Positions 52,774-62,036 of a stretch of DNA of 64,000 nucleotides are shown in pieces. Position numbers and translations under genes: made by a program. Below the pieces are notes generated by a model, which saw only the letters and a program-made list of their open reading frames with translations, was not told where the DNA came from and did no database searches. The stretch covers positions 310,001 through 374,000 of the forward strand of contig CANMKB010000004.1 of assembly GCA_947498415.1 (NCBI GenBank). The letters run 5' to 3'. Each line of letters starts with the position of its first letter. Position 1 is the first letter of the stretch. Origin of the DNA: an uncultured Paracoccaceae bacterium. Lineage in GTDB: Bacteria > Pseudomonadota > Alphaproteobacteria > Rhodobacterales > Rhodobacteraceae.

Positions 52774-55127
52774 ACGCCTCAGGCCCAGTCCACAAATCCT
52801 CACCACACGACAGCGCACAACTGCATGTCACTGGTCAAGCGCGTTATGTTGATGACATCCCAACGCCTCGCGGCACGCTGCATCTTGCGTTTGGTCAATC
52901 CACCATTGCCCGCGGTCAAATCACCCAAATGGACCTGTCTCGAGTCCGTGAAACACCTGGTGTTGTCGTGGTGCTTACAGCCAGCGATCTGCCTTTTAGC
53001 AACGATGTCAGCCCGTCCATTCATGACGAGCCGCTGCTGTCTGATGGCGCGGTGCACTATGTCGGCCAACCCTTGTTTCTTGTGGTGGCAGAAAGTCATC
53101 TGATCGCTCGCAAAGCCGCGCGAAAAGCAGACGTTTCATATCAAGAAGAAACACCCATTCTCACAATCAACGATGCGCTTGAAGCGGAGAGCCACTTCGA
53201 AGACGGGCCGCGTATCTGGGCCAGAGGGGACACGGCGTCAGCCCTCAACTCTGCGCCCCACATTTTGGACGGTTTGATCAAAATGGGTGGGCAAGAGCAT
53301 TTCTATTTGGAGGGGCAAGCCGCGCTCGCCAATCCGCAAGACAATGGCGATATGGTGGTGCACAGCTCCACCCAGCACCCCACTGAAATTCAACACAAAG
53401 TGGCTGACGCTCTAGGTCTGCCCATGAATAGCGTACGGGTCGAAACCCGGCGCATGGGTGGCGGGTTTGGTGGCAAAGAAAGCCAAGGCAACGCACTGGC
53501 CGTTGCTTGTGCGGTCGCGGCTTCGATCACCGCTCGTTCGTGTAAAATGCGATACGATCGAGATGACGACATGGTCATTACCGGCAAACGTCATGATTTT
53601 CGGATTTCTTACAAAGTCGGCTATGATGACACCGGCCGCATACTTGCAGTTGATTTCTTACAGCTTGCTCGTTGTGGTTGGGCGCAAGATCTGTCGCTTC
53701 CCGTTGCTGATCGGGCAATGCTGCATTCAGACAATGCTTATCAACTTGATAACATTCGCATCGAAAGCCATCGCCTAAAGACCAACACCCCATCGGCAAC
53801 CGCGTTTCGTGGGTTTGGCGGTCCGCAGGGAATGTTGGGCATCGAACGTGTGATGGATCATGTTGCCCATGCTCTTGGATGTGATCCGCTTGAGGTGCGA
53901 CGAGTCAATTTTTACGAAGATGTTGCAGGGGGGCTGTCTGCCCCCCAGGTCGACGCAAGCGTCGCCCTTCCCCCCGAGAGTATTTCGAAAAAGGTGAATA
54001 CAACGCCCTATGGCCAAGAGGTCACAGACTTTGTGCTGCACGATCTTGTGGGCCAATTGGCGCAAAGTGCAGACTACTTTGCAAGACGCGCCGAGGTGGC
54101 CAAGTGGAATGCGAACAATCCCATCTTGAAAAAGGGCATTGCGCTGACGCCTGTTAAGTTTGGGATTTCCTTTACGCTGACCCACCTTAATCAAGCCGGG
54201 GCTTTGGTGCATGTGTACCAAGATGGCTCTATTCAGATGAACCATGGTGGCACGGAAATGGGCCAAGGGCTTAATCAAAAAGTCGCGCAGGTTGCTGCAT
54301 CACGATTTGGGGTGCCTTTGGAACATGTGCGGATTACCGCGACGGATACTGCCAAGGTGCCAAACACTTCGGCAACCGCGGCGAGTTCTGGAAGTGATTT
54401 GAATGGGATGGCCGTGAAAAACGCCTGTGACCTGATCCGGGCGCGCATGGCTGATTTCATAGCAGAGCATCACCAATGCCCTCCAAGCACCATTGAGTTT
54501 GCAGATGGGAACGTCACCGCGGCTGCGAACGTCATGACTTTCGCGCAAGCGGCTAAGCTGTGTTACGAAAACCGTGTCAGCCTTTCGGCAACAGGGTTTT
54601 ACAAAACGCCAAGCCTTGAATGGGACCGTATCGCTGGCCAGGGTCGCCCGTTTTATTATTTCGCCTATGGCGCGGCTGTCACAGAAGTGGTGATCGATAC
54701 ATTGACCGGTGAAAACCGGATACTGCGGGCAGATTTGCTTCATGATGCAGGCACATCCTTGAACCCTGCGCTTGATATTGGGCAGGTCGAAGGCGCCTAT
54801 GTTCAAGGCGCGGGCTGGCTAACCACTGAGGAATTGGTGTGGGACGATCGTGGCAAACTGCGCACTCATGCCCCCAGCACCTATAAAATACCGGCCTGCT
54901 CGGATAGACCCGACATTTTCAAAGTGGCACTGTATCAGAACACAAATGCCGAAGAGACCATCTATCGCTCGAAGGCCGTTGGAGAGCCGCCATTCATGTT
55001 GGGCATTTCCGCGTTCTTGGCTTTGTCTGACGCAATTTCATCTTGCGGATCGACCTACCCAGCTCTGCACGCCCCCGCCACGGCCGAGCGCGTGTATTTT
55101 GCCACGCAACGTGTGATCCATGATTGA
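52770..55127 (+). CDS. xdhB: Xanthine dehydrogenase molybdenum subunit, with an in-frame repeat insertion
   Basis: 785 residues. The cofactor-binding motifs are present: [49 protein letters not shown] and [19 protein letters not shown] with the catalytic glutamate. It hydroxylates hypoxanthine and xanthine to urate. Residues 386-410 ([19 protein letters not shown] and on to SISKKVN) are not part of the normal family and are encoded by a chromosomal double-hairpin repeat (53926-53998); the flanks NFYEDV and TTPYGQEV join smoothly in relatives. The stop overlaps xdhC by eight bases. Confidence 0.95.
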   Translation: MNASGPVHKSSPHDSAQLHVTGQARYVDDIPTPRGTLHLAFGQSTIARGQITQMDLSRVRETPGVVVVLTASDLPFSNDVSPSIHDEPLLSDGAVHYVGQPLFLVVAESHLIARKAARKADVSYQEETPILTINDALEAESHFEDGPRIWARGDTASALNSAPHILDGLIKMGGQEHFYLEGQAALANPQDNGDMVVHSSTQHPTEIQHKVADALGLPMNSVRVETRRMGGGFGGKESQGNALAVACAVAASITARSCKMRYDRDDDMVITGKRHDFRISYKVGYDDTGRILAVDFLQLARCGWAQDLSLPVADRAMLHSDNAYQLDNIRIESHRLKTNTPSATAFRGFGGPQGMLGIERVMDHVAHALGCDPLEVRRVNFYEDVAGGLSAPQVDASVALPPESISKKVNTTPYGQEVTDFVLHDLVGQLAQSADYFARRAEVAKWNANNPILKKGIALTPVKFGISFTLTHLNQAGALVHVYQDGSIQMNHGGTEMGQGLNQKVAQVAASRFGVPLEHVRITATDTAKVPNTSATAASSGSDLNGMAVKNACDLIRARMADFIAEHHQCPPSTIEFADGNVTAAANVMTFAQAAKLCYENRVSLSATGFYKTPSLEWDRIAGQGRPFYYFAYGAAVTEVVIDTLTGENRILRADLLHDAGTSLNPALDIGQVEGAYVQGAGWLTTEELVWDDRGKLRTHAPSTYKIPACSDRPDIFKVALYQNTNAEETIYRSKAVGEPPFMLGISAFLALSDAISSCGSTYPALHAPATAERVYFATQRVIHD
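53926..53998 (-). repeat. Double-hairpin repeat inserted in frame inside xdhB, copy 3 (reversed)
   Basis: On the plus strand this contains GGGGGGC-TGTCT-GCCCCCC (53928-53946), CGACGC-AA-GCGTCG (53951-53964) and ends CCCCCCGAGAGTATTTCGAA followed by AAAGGTGAA. Read in reverse it matches the intergenic repeats part for part: TTCACCTTTTTC, AATACTC, GGGG, small hairpin, G-rich hairpin. Its 73-75 bases keep the frame of xdhB and contain no stop in that frame. Confidence 0.82.
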
Positions 55128-56067
55128 TGTTGCCAAAATATCAAACGCTGTGGCGGCCCAAGGCAGGGTCGCACGGGTGGTTGTGGCCGATGTGAAAGGA
55201 TCAGCGCCCAGAGAAATCGGTGCCTCGATGCTTGTCTGGGATGACGGTCAATCTGGAACAATCGGCGGTGGGGCACTTGAGTTTGAGGCGGCGCGATCCG
55301 CACGTAGCCGACTGACAGGAATACAAATTCCCGATGTATCGCGCCATCCGCTTGGTCCTAAGCTTGGTCAATGCTGCGGCGGGTCTGTGACTTTGGTAAC
55401 AGAGGTCTTTGATGCAGAACGCTTGGCTGATCTGACTAATCTTCAGGTCTACCTAAGGCCCGTCGAAGGTTCCCAAAACATACCGCTCTCGCTCAAGCGC
55501 ATGATGACCAACCATCGAAACGCCGGATCACAGGTGCAAACCCTATTGGAACAGGGCTGGTTCATCGAACCCCTCACACAAAATACGCGCCCTCTTTGGA
55601 TTTGGGGCGCTGGCCATGTGGGACGGGCGATGGTTCATGTATTTGGCCCAATTCCGGAATTTGAGATCACCTGGATCGACACAGATCGCACACGGTTCCC
55701 AGATGACATCCCGGCCTGCGCGGCGCCATTGATGGCCGCAAACCCGGTGCTGCTGGTGCCTCATGCACCTCCAAATGCAGAGCATCTGATCTTAACTTAC
55801 TCACATGCATTAGATTTGGAACTGTGCCATCAATTGCTTAACAAAAGCACGGCCTTCATCGGCCTCATCGGATCAAACAGCAAGTGGGCCCGGTTTCAAA
55901 ACCGTCTTTCAGATCTGGGCCACAACAGCGCACAAATTTCTCGCATCACTTGCCCGATTGGCGACCCAAGCCTTGGCAAGCACCCACACGCGATTGCAAT
56001 CGGTGTCGCTGCAAAGCTATTGATGACACAACAAAAACTCGCTCCACAACGGAACAGAACCGCATGA
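55120..56067 (+). CDS. xdhC: Xanthine dehydrogenase accessory protein
   Basis: 315 residues. The N-terminal XdhC domain has VVVADVKGSAPREIGASMLVW, GTIGGGALEFEAARS and the CCGGSVTL motif with two cysteines. The C-terminal Rossmann-like domain has WIWGAGHVGRAMVHVFGP and FIGLIGSNSKWARFQNRL. It binds and inserts sulfurated molybdenum cofactor into XdhB. It overlaps xdhB by eight bases and the next ABC gene by four (ATGA), so the transporter is part of the same transcription unit. Confidence 0.95.
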   Translation: MIDVAKISNAVAAQGRVARVVVADVKGSAPREIGASMLVWDDGQSGTIGGGALEFEAARSARSRLTGIQIPDVSRHPLGPKLGQCCGGSVTLVTEVFDAERLADLTNLQVYLRPVEGSQNIPLSLKRMMTNHRNAGSQVQTLLEQGWFIEPLTQNTRPLWIWGAGHVGRAMVHVFGPIPEFEITWIDTDRTRFPDDIPACAAPLMAANPVLLVPHAPPNAEHLILTYSHALDLELCHQLLNKSTAFIGLIGSNSKWARFQNRLSDLGHNSAQISRITCPIGDPSLGKHPHAIAIGVAAKLLMTQQKLAPQRNRTA

Positions 56068-57614
56068 CTGAAACGCTGCTTTCCATCAACAGCCTGACCA
56101 AAGCCTATCCCGGAGTGGTTGCCAATGACTCAGTGTCATTTGACATCAAAGAAGGCGAGGTTCACGCATTGCTGGGGGAGAATGGCGCAGGCAAATCAAC
56201 CTTGGTTAAAATGATCTATGGGTTGGTAAAACCTGACAGCGGCGAAATGCTGTGGCACGGGCAGCCCTTTGCTCCGGCCGAGCCTCGTGCGGCGCGGGCC
56301 ACTGGTGTTGCAATGGTGTTTCAGCACTTCTCATTGTTTGATGCGCTGAATGTGGCGGAAAATGTTGCTTTGGGGATGGAAGACCCTCCCAAAATGGGCG
56401 ATCTCGCCGCCCGGATTAAATCGGTCAGTGAAGCCTATGGCCTGCCACTTGATCCCTTTCGGACTGTGGGTGACCTGTCTGCAGGCGAACGCCAGCGGGT
56501 AGAGATCATTCGCTGCCTGCTTCAAGATCCAAAATTGTTGATCATGGACGAGCCGACCAGCGTTTTGACTCCGCAAGAGGTCGACATTCTATTTGAAACC
56601 CTCCGCAAGCTGCGGGCCGAAGGGACGTCGATCTTATACATCAGCCACAAGCTCGAAGAAATTCGGGCGCTTTGTGACCAAGCGACCATTTTGCGTTTGG
56701 GTAAAAATGTAGGCAGCTGTGTGCCTGCCGAAACATCAGCGCGGCAGATGGCAGAGATGATGGTGGGTGACAGCCTTCAGACGCCGACACGCACCGCGCA
56801 AGATGGTGGTGAAGTGATCTTGCAGGTAAGCAGTTTAAGTGCCGCTTCGGCCAATCCGTTTGGCACGCGTCTCAAAGACATTAGTTTTTCGGTGAAATCC
56901 GGCGAAATCCTGGGCCTTGGTGGGGTTGCTGGGAATGGCCAGGACGAATTGCTGGCCGCGCTGTCTGGGGAACTCAAGACCTCCTCTGATGTGGTACAAA
57001 TCCGCGGCACAGGTGTCGGCCACCTAGGGCCAAACGAACGACGTGCCATTGGAACATTGGCCGCTCCTGAGGAACGTTTAGGCCATGCAGCTGCGCCCAA
57101 TATGAGCCTTGTTGAAAACGCGCTGCTGACCGGGGCCATTCGCCAAAGCTTAACAGACCGCGGGTTTGTGAATTGGAAAGGCGCAACAGAGTTCGCCGAA
57201 GAGATCATCGAAAAGTTTGATGTGCGCACCCCCGGATCAGATCGCGCGGCACGTGCGTTGTCTGGTGGCAACTTGCAGAAGTTTGTGATCGGCAGGGAAG
57301 TCTTGCAAAACCCCGACGTGCTGATCGTGAACCAACCCACATGGGGTGTAGATGCCGCTGCAGCCGCTGCCATCCGACAATCGCTTTTGGATTTGGCGGC
57401 AAACGGGGCCGCGATCGTTGTTATCAGCCAAGACCTTGATGAGTTGATGGAAATATCTGACCGCTTTGGCGCTTTGAACGAAGGGCGCTTGTCTGACGTA
57501 CGCCCAGCGGCAGGGCTTACGATTGATGAAATCGGTTTGATGATGGGCGGGGCCCATGGAATGGAAGTTGCCCAGGTTAACCAAGGCGACACCGCACAGG
57601 AGGTGCCCGCATGA
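56064..57614 (+). CDS. Purine/nucleoside ABC transporter ATP-binding protein (tandem ATPase)
   Basis: 516 residues from ATG 56064, coupled to xdhC. It has two nucleotide-binding domains. The first has Walker A GENGAGKST, signature DLSAGERQRVEI and Walker B LLIMDEPTSVL. The second has a degenerate Walker A (GVAGNGQDEL), as is usual in the family, with signature LSGGNLQKFVIG and Walker B DVLIVNQPTWGVD. This is the ATPase layout of BMP-dependent nucleoside importers. Following xdhABC, the imported compound is likely a purine or purine nucleoside. Confidence 0.94.
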   Translation: MTETLLSINSLTKAYPGVVANDSVSFDIKEGEVHALLGENGAGKSTLVKMIYGLVKPDSGEMLWHGQPFAPAEPRAARATGVAMVFQHFSLFDALNVAENVALGMEDPPKMGDLAARIKSVSEAYGLPLDPFRTVGDLSAGERQRVEIIRCLLQDPKLLIMDEPTSVLTPQEVDILFETLRKLRAEGTSILYISHKLEEIRALCDQATILRLGKNVGSCVPAETSARQMAEMMVGDSLQTPTRTAQDGGEVILQVSSLSAASANPFGTRLKDISFSVKSGEILGLGGVAGNGQDELLAALSGELKTSSDVVQIRGTGVGHLGPNERRAIGTLAAPEERLGHAAAPNMSLVENALLTGAIRQSLTDRGFVNWKGATEFAEEIIEKFDVRTPGSDRAARALSGGNLQKFVIGREVLQNPDVLIVNQPTWGVDAAAAAAIRQSLLDLAANGAAIVVISQDLDELMEISDRFGALNEGRLSDVRPAAGLTIDEIGLMMGGAHGMEVAQVNQGDTAQEVPA

Positions 57615-58693
57615 TTGCCCTAGAAAAACGCCCGCAACCAAGCCAGGCGTGGTCGTTACTGACGCCTTTGGTCGCAGTGGTCATCACCATGATTGCAGGC
57701 GGGTTGCTGTTCTCTGCCCTTGGTAAAAACCCAATCGAGGCCATTCGCACCATCTTTTACGACCCGCTATTCGGCGAGTTCGCCTTTTACTATCGTCCGC
57801 AATTGCTGGTTAAAGGCGGGCCATTGATCTTGATTGCAATCGGCCTTTCCCTTGGCTTTCGCGCTGGGATTTGGAACATTGGGGCTGAAGGACAATACAT
57901 TGTCGGGGCGATCTGTGGGGCCGGCGTGGGATTAGCGTTTTACCCAACAGAAAGCGCGTTCATTTTTCCATTGATGGTGATGGCCGGGGCACTCGGAGGC
58001 TGGGCGTGGTCGATGATCCCTGCCCTGCTCAAGGTGAAATTCGGCACCAATGAAATCCTTGTTTCACTGATGCTGGTCTATGTCGCCGAACAACTCTTGG
58101 CGTCTATGTCATTGGGTTTGCTGAAAAACCCACAAGGTTTTGGCTTTCCGGGGTCTCGCAACCTACAAGACTACGCCAGTGCACATAACGCCGAAATCAT
58201 TGCAGGCACAGGCATGCACTGGGGTATTGTTGCCGCATTTATTGCGGTGATCATGGCCTATGTATTGCTGAACAAACACATCCTCGGCTTTAACATTCGC
58301 CTGACTGGCGAAGCCCCCCGCGCCGCGCGATTTGGCGGAGTGAACCCCACTCGGTTAGTCGTGTTCTGCATGGGTGTTTCTGGGGCTTTGGCGGGGCTTG
58401 CTGGTCTCTTTGAAGTCTCAGGTCCGTCTGGTCAGATCAGCATTGATTTCAACGTCGGCTATGGTTTCACGGCGATCATCGTCGCCTTTCTGGGACGACT
58501 TCATCCCGTAGGTATCCTGCTCGCAGGCCTGTTGATGGCGCTGACCTATATCGGCGGCGAGATCGCCCAAGGTACACTCAGCCTGCCCGCCGCCGCCATA
58601 CAGGTGTTTCAGGGGATGCTGCTGTTTTTCTTATTGGTGCTCGACTTGCTGACCAATTACCGCATTCGATTTGGCAAGAAGGGGATCGCATAA
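57611..58693 (+). CDS. Purine/nucleoside ABC transporter permease 1
   Basis: 360 residues with about 8-10 helices of the BPD_transp_2 type: LLTPLVAVVITMIAGGLLFSALG, AIGLSLGFRAGIWNIGAEGQYIVGAI and FGTNEILVSLMLVYVAEQLLAS are family landmarks. FNVGYGFTAIIVAFLGRLHPVGILLAGLLMALTYIGGE closes it. It overlaps both neighbours by 1-4 bases (ATGA with the ATPase, TAATG with the next permease). Confidence 0.93.
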   Translation: MIALEKRPQPSQAWSLLTPLVAVVITMIAGGLLFSALGKNPIEAIRTIFYDPLFGEFAFYYRPQLLVKGGPLILIAIGLSLGFRAGIWNIGAEGQYIVGAICGAGVGLAFYPTESAFIFPLMVMAGALGGWAWSMIPALLKVKFGTNEILVSLMLVYVAEQLLASMSLGLLKNPQGFGFPGSRNLQDYASAHNAEIIAGTGMHWGIVAAFIAVIMAYVLLNKHILGFNIRLTGEAPRAARFGGVNPTRLVVFCMGVSGALAGLAGLFEVSGPSGQISIDFNVGYGFTAIIVAFLGRLHPVGILLAGLLMALTYIGGEIAQGTLSLPAAAIQVFQGMLLFFLLVLDLLTNYRIRFGKKGIA

Positions 58694-59613
58694 TGGATCT
58701 ATCTGCTATCAACCCTGTCCTGTTGATCGCCTCGCTCATGGTTGCGGCAACACCTTTGTTGCTAGCCGCGATCGGAGAGCTGGTTGTCGAAAAAGCCGGG
58801 GTCCTGAACCTTGGGGTCGAAGGCATGATGATCATTGGCGCTATCTGCGGATTTGCCATCGCTGTCGAATCCTCTTCGCCATTGCTTGGGTTGATTGCGG
58901 CGATGATCGGCGGGGCCGTCTTGTCGCTGTTGTTTGCATTCCTCACACAGGTTGCTTTGGCAAACCAAGTGGCCTCTGGCCTTGCCCTAACACTCTTTGG
59001 CCTCGGGTTATCTGCGCTCATGGGACAAAGCTATGTGGGCGTAAAGCCGCCCGCAATGGCTAAGCTTGATCTGCCAATCCTGTCTGATTTGCCGATAATC
59101 GGGCCGATTTTGTTCTCACATGACCCGGTTTTGTACTTTGGTATCGGCCTCACCGCTGCAATTTGGGCCCTGCTGAAATTTAGCCGCATTGGCCTAATTC
59201 TACGGGCAGTCGGAGAAAACGCCGAAGCCGCCCACGCGCTAGGCTATCATGTGGTGCGTGTACGCATCATGGCCATTCTGTTTGGTGGGGCCTGCGCTGG
59301 CTTGGGCGGTGCCTACATTAGCCTCATCCGCGTCCCACAATGGACAGAGGGCATGACCGCAGGGATCGGCTGGATCGCCCTTGCGCTGGTGGTGTTTGCC
59401 AGCTGGAAACCGTGGCGCGTCTTGCTAGGTGCCTATCTTTTTGGCGGTATCAACGTCTTGCAGTTGAACTTACAGGCCGCAGGCATTGCGATCCCGGTCG
59501 AGTATCTGGCAATGTCACCGTATCTCATTACCATCCTTGTGTTGGTGATCATGTCCGCCGACAAAAGCCGCGCACCTGCGTCGCTCGGCAAAATATTCCA
59601 CGCATCGCAGTAG
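58693..59613 (+). CDS. Purine/nucleoside ABC transporter permease 2
   Basis: 306 residues, again BPD_transp_2: AIGELVVEKAGVLNLGVEGMMIIGAICGFAIA, VASGLALTLFGLGLSALMGQ and AVGENAEAAHALGYHVVRVRIMAILFGGACAGLGGAYISL. It forms the pore with the preceding permease. It is followed 52 bp later by the binding-protein gene. Confidence 0.93.
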   Translation: MDLSAINPVLLIASLMVAATPLLLAAIGELVVEKAGVLNLGVEGMMIIGAICGFAIAVESSSPLLGLIAAMIGGAVLSLLFAFLTQVALANQVASGLALTLFGLGLSALMGQSYVGVKPPAMAKLDLPILSDLPIIGPILFSHDPVLYFGIGLTAAIWALLKFSRIGLILRAVGENAEAAHALGYHVVRVRIMAILFGGACAGLGGAYISLIRVPQWTEGMTAGIGWIALALVVFASWKPWRVLLGAYLFGGINVLQLNLQAAGIAIPVEYLAMSPYLITILVLVIMSADKSRAPASLGKIFHASQ

Positions 59614-59665
59614 AAACGACGATGCTGTTTAAACGATGAATGTAACCACCTAGGGGAGTTATGAT

Positions 59666-60739
59666 ATGAAGTTTACCAAATTGATGGCCACAGCCGCAGT
59701 CGTGGCGATGGGCCTTGCAACCAATGCTTTGGCTGAAAAAACCAAAGTCGGGTTTGTCTATGTTGGCCCAGTGGGCGACGGCGGCTGGACCTACGAGCAC
59801 GATCAGGGCCGCAAAGCCGTAGTCGAAGCTTTCGGTGACGATGTGGAAACTGTTTACGTTGAAAACGTTCCAGAAGGCCCAGACGCAGAGCGCGTGATGA
59901 CCCAAATGGCGCTCGAAGGGGCTGACCTGATCTTTACAACCTCATTCGGCTATATGGATCAAACCATCAACGTTGCTAAGAAATTCCCAAAGGTGAAATT
60001 CGAACACGCAACTGGCTACAAGACAGCTGAAAACGTATCGGTTTATTCTGCCCGTTTCTACGAAGGCCGTGCAGTGCAAGGGCACATCGCCGGGAACATG
60101 ACCGAAAGCAACATTATCGGTTACATTGCGTCTTTCCCAATCCCAGAGGTTATCCGAGGCATTAACTCTGCTTATATTCACGCCAAAAAAGTGAACCCGG
60201 ATGTCGAATTCAAAATCATCTGGGCCTACACATGGTTTGATCCAGCCAAAGAGGCAGACGCAGCCAAAGCCTTGATTGAACAAGGCGCAGACGTGATCTT
60301 GCAACACACAGACTCCACAGCCCCTCAAGCCGCCGCACAGGCAGCGGGCAATGTCGTGACATTTGGTCAAGCGTCTGACATGGGCGAATACGCCCCGTTC
60401 CCACGTGTTTCATCCATCATCGACGATTGGGCACCATACTATATTGCACGTACCAAAGCTGTCATGGACGGCAGCTGGTCCACCGTAAATACTTGGGATG
60501 GCATTGGCGCAGGCATGGTGGGCATCGGCGAAATCTCTGATCGTGTCCCTGCGGACGTCAAAGCCGAAGCACTCGCGATGGTCGAAAAACTGGCGTCGGG
60601 TGAATACCACGCCTTCACCGGCCCTATTAACAAACAAGACGGAACCCCGTGGTTGGCCGAAGGCGAAACAGCCTCTGACGGAGACCTGGCAGGAATGTCT
60701 TTTTATGTCGAAGGTCTTGTAGGCGACGTGCCGAACTAA
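59666..60739 (+). CDS. BMP-family purine/nucleoside-binding protein
   Basis: 357 residues. The signal peptide ends at TNALA-EKT; the absence of a lipobox cysteine makes it a free periplasmic protein. KVGFVYVGPVGDGGWTYEHDQGRKAV opens the type I binding fold; GADLIFTTSFGYMDQTINVAKKFPKVKFEHATGY and ADVILQHTDSTAPQAAAQ are typical BMP segments. It captures the ligand for the two permeases upstream. A GGGGAG ribosome site precedes it and a strong terminator follows. Confidence 0.94.
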   Translation: MKFTKLMATAAVVAMGLATNALAEKTKVGFVYVGPVGDGGWTYEHDQGRKAVVEAFGDDVETVYVENVPEGPDAERVMTQMALEGADLIFTTSFGYMDQTINVAKKFPKVKFEHATGYKTAENVSVYSARFYEGRAVQGHIAGNMTESNIIGYIASFPIPEVIRGINSAYIHAKKVNPDVEFKIIWAYTWFDPAKEADAAKALIEQGADVILQHTDSTAPQAAAQAAGNVVTFGQASDMGEYAPFPRVSSIIDDWAPYYIARTKAVMDGSWSTVNTWDGIGAGMVGIGEISDRVPADVKAEALAMVEKLASGEYHAFTGPINKQDGTPWLAEGETASDGDLAGMSFYVEGLVGDVPN

Positions 60740-60757
60740 ACCTTACATTGCGAAATG

Positions 60758-60785
60758 AAAGGCCCACCAATTTGGTGGGCCTTTT
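60758..60785 (+). terminator. Rho-independent terminator of the xdh-purine transporter operon
   Basis: AAAGGCCCACC (60758-60768) pairs with GGTGGGCCTTT (60774-60784) around a 5-base loop, ending in TTTT. It lies 19 bp beyond the stop of the binding protein. Confidence 0.9.
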
Positions 60786-61010
60786 GCATTATAAGAGCTT
60801 ACTCCTGCAATCATCGCCGCCAAAGGCAGAAATCGCAAAGTCTAGGTGCGAAACTCGGAGACGCCGCGCGGAATCCCCAAAACAACGATTGGTCCTCTGC
60901 CAGCCAACACTTTGTGAAGTTCTCGTTACAGTGTCATTCCGCGCTTGAATTCACTGAAAACGCGCGGCAGCAATAAGACCAAGCATTTCCAAAGCTAGAA
61001 AGGCCGCGCG
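60786..61010. other. Intergenic, nothing recognised
   Basis: 225 bp between the terminator and the aldo/keto reductase start. Short open frames on the plus strand have no ribosome site or family resemblance. It presumably carries the promoter of the reductase; no clear boxes were found. Confidence 0.4.
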
Positions 61011-61958
61011 ATGCCCACCACGATAACCACCCCAAATGGATCACCCGTAAGCCGCTTTACTTTTGGCACGATGCAATTTGGTGAACGTGCGAGTGAGACC
61101 GACAGTCGGCAGATGTTTGATGCTTGCCGTGCTGCAGGGATCAACCACTTTGATACAGCCTATGTCTATACGGGTGGCGCTTCTGAAACGCTGCTTGGTG
61201 AATGCGCGGCATCCGAACGCGATGACCTCGTTATTGCAACCAAAGCGGCCTACCAAGGCGGCTCGGGCCGAGAAAACATCCTTGGTGCCTTTGAGGTATC
61301 TCGCAAGCGGTTACGCATGGATATTGTGGATATCTTATATCTACACCGCTTTGATCCAAACACACCTCTAGAAGAGACCTTTGACACGCTCGCCGAACTC
61401 AAGTCACAAGGTAAAATTCGCTATATTGGTGTATCCAACTTCTCCGCTTGGCAGGTAATGAAAGCCGTCGCCGTTGCAAAAGACCGCGGATTAACCATAG
61501 ATATTTTGCAACCGATGTACAATTTGGTGAAGCGTCAGGTCGAGGTAGAATTACTCCCCATGGCCAAAGACCAAGACATTCTCGTTGCACCTTACTCTCC
61601 ACTGGGTGGAGGCTTGCTTACCGGGAAATATAGTGGGATCGACAATACTGGCACTGTGGGCCGCCTGGCCGAAGATCATCGGTATCATACGCGGTATGGC
61701 CAAGAATGGATGTGGCAAACAGCCCGTGATCTGACGGCTTTGGCAAGAGAACATGATATGTCGCCAGCAACACTTGCAGTGGCTTGGGTCGCCGCGCATC
61801 CAAACAAGGTCAACCCGATTTTGTCAGCCCGCTCTGCGCAACAATTGCAAGCTTCGTTGCAAGCAATATCCATTGAATTAGACGCATCACTTTACGCTCA
61901 GATCTCCGCCCTCAGCCCTGCCCCCGCCCCAGCAACCGATCGTCTGGAAGAGGTCTAA
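61011..61958 (+). CDS. Aldo/keto reductase
   Basis: 315 residues. The TIM-barrel landmarks are FGTMQFG near the start, HFDTAYVYTGGASETLLGE with the catalytic Asp and Tyr, LVIATKAAY with the catalytic lysine, DILYLHRFDPNTPLEETFDTLAELKSQGKIRYIGVSNFSAW and the NADPH-binding end PILSARSAQQLQASL. It probably reduces an aldehyde or ketone with NADPH. There is no operon; a repeat element follows it. Confidence 0.93.
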   Translation: MPTTITTPNGSPVSRFTFGTMQFGERASETDSRQMFDACRAAGINHFDTAYVYTGGASETLLGECAASERDDLVIATKAAYQGGSGRENILGAFEVSRKRLRMDIVDILYLHRFDPNTPLEETFDTLAELKSQGKIRYIGVSNFSAWQVMKAVAVAKDRGLTIDILQPMYNLVKRQVEVELLPMAKDQDILVAPYSPLGGGLLTGKYSGIDNTGTVGRLAEDHRYHTRYGQEWMWQTARDLTALAREHDMSPATLAVAWVAAHPNKVNPILSARSAQQLQASLQAISIELDASLYAQISALSPAPAPATDRLEEV

Positions 61959-61969
61959 GCTTCATCTTT

Positions 61970-62029
61970 CTACAAATATTCTGGGGGGAGGATCGAAACT
62001 CAGTTTCGATGCGGGGGGCAAAGCCCCCC
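61970..62029 (+). repeat. Double-hairpin intergenic repeat, copy 2
   Basis: AAATATTCTGGGGGGAG leads to a hairpin ATCGAAAC-TCA-GTTTCGAT (61992-62010) and then GGGGGGC-AAA-GCCCCCC (62013-62029). Order, spacing and the AAA loop match copy 1 at 45584-45652. It lies between the convergent aldo/keto reductase and the GcvT-type gene, where it could also terminate transcription. Confidence 0.8.
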
Positions 62030-62036
62030 AGCAAGA

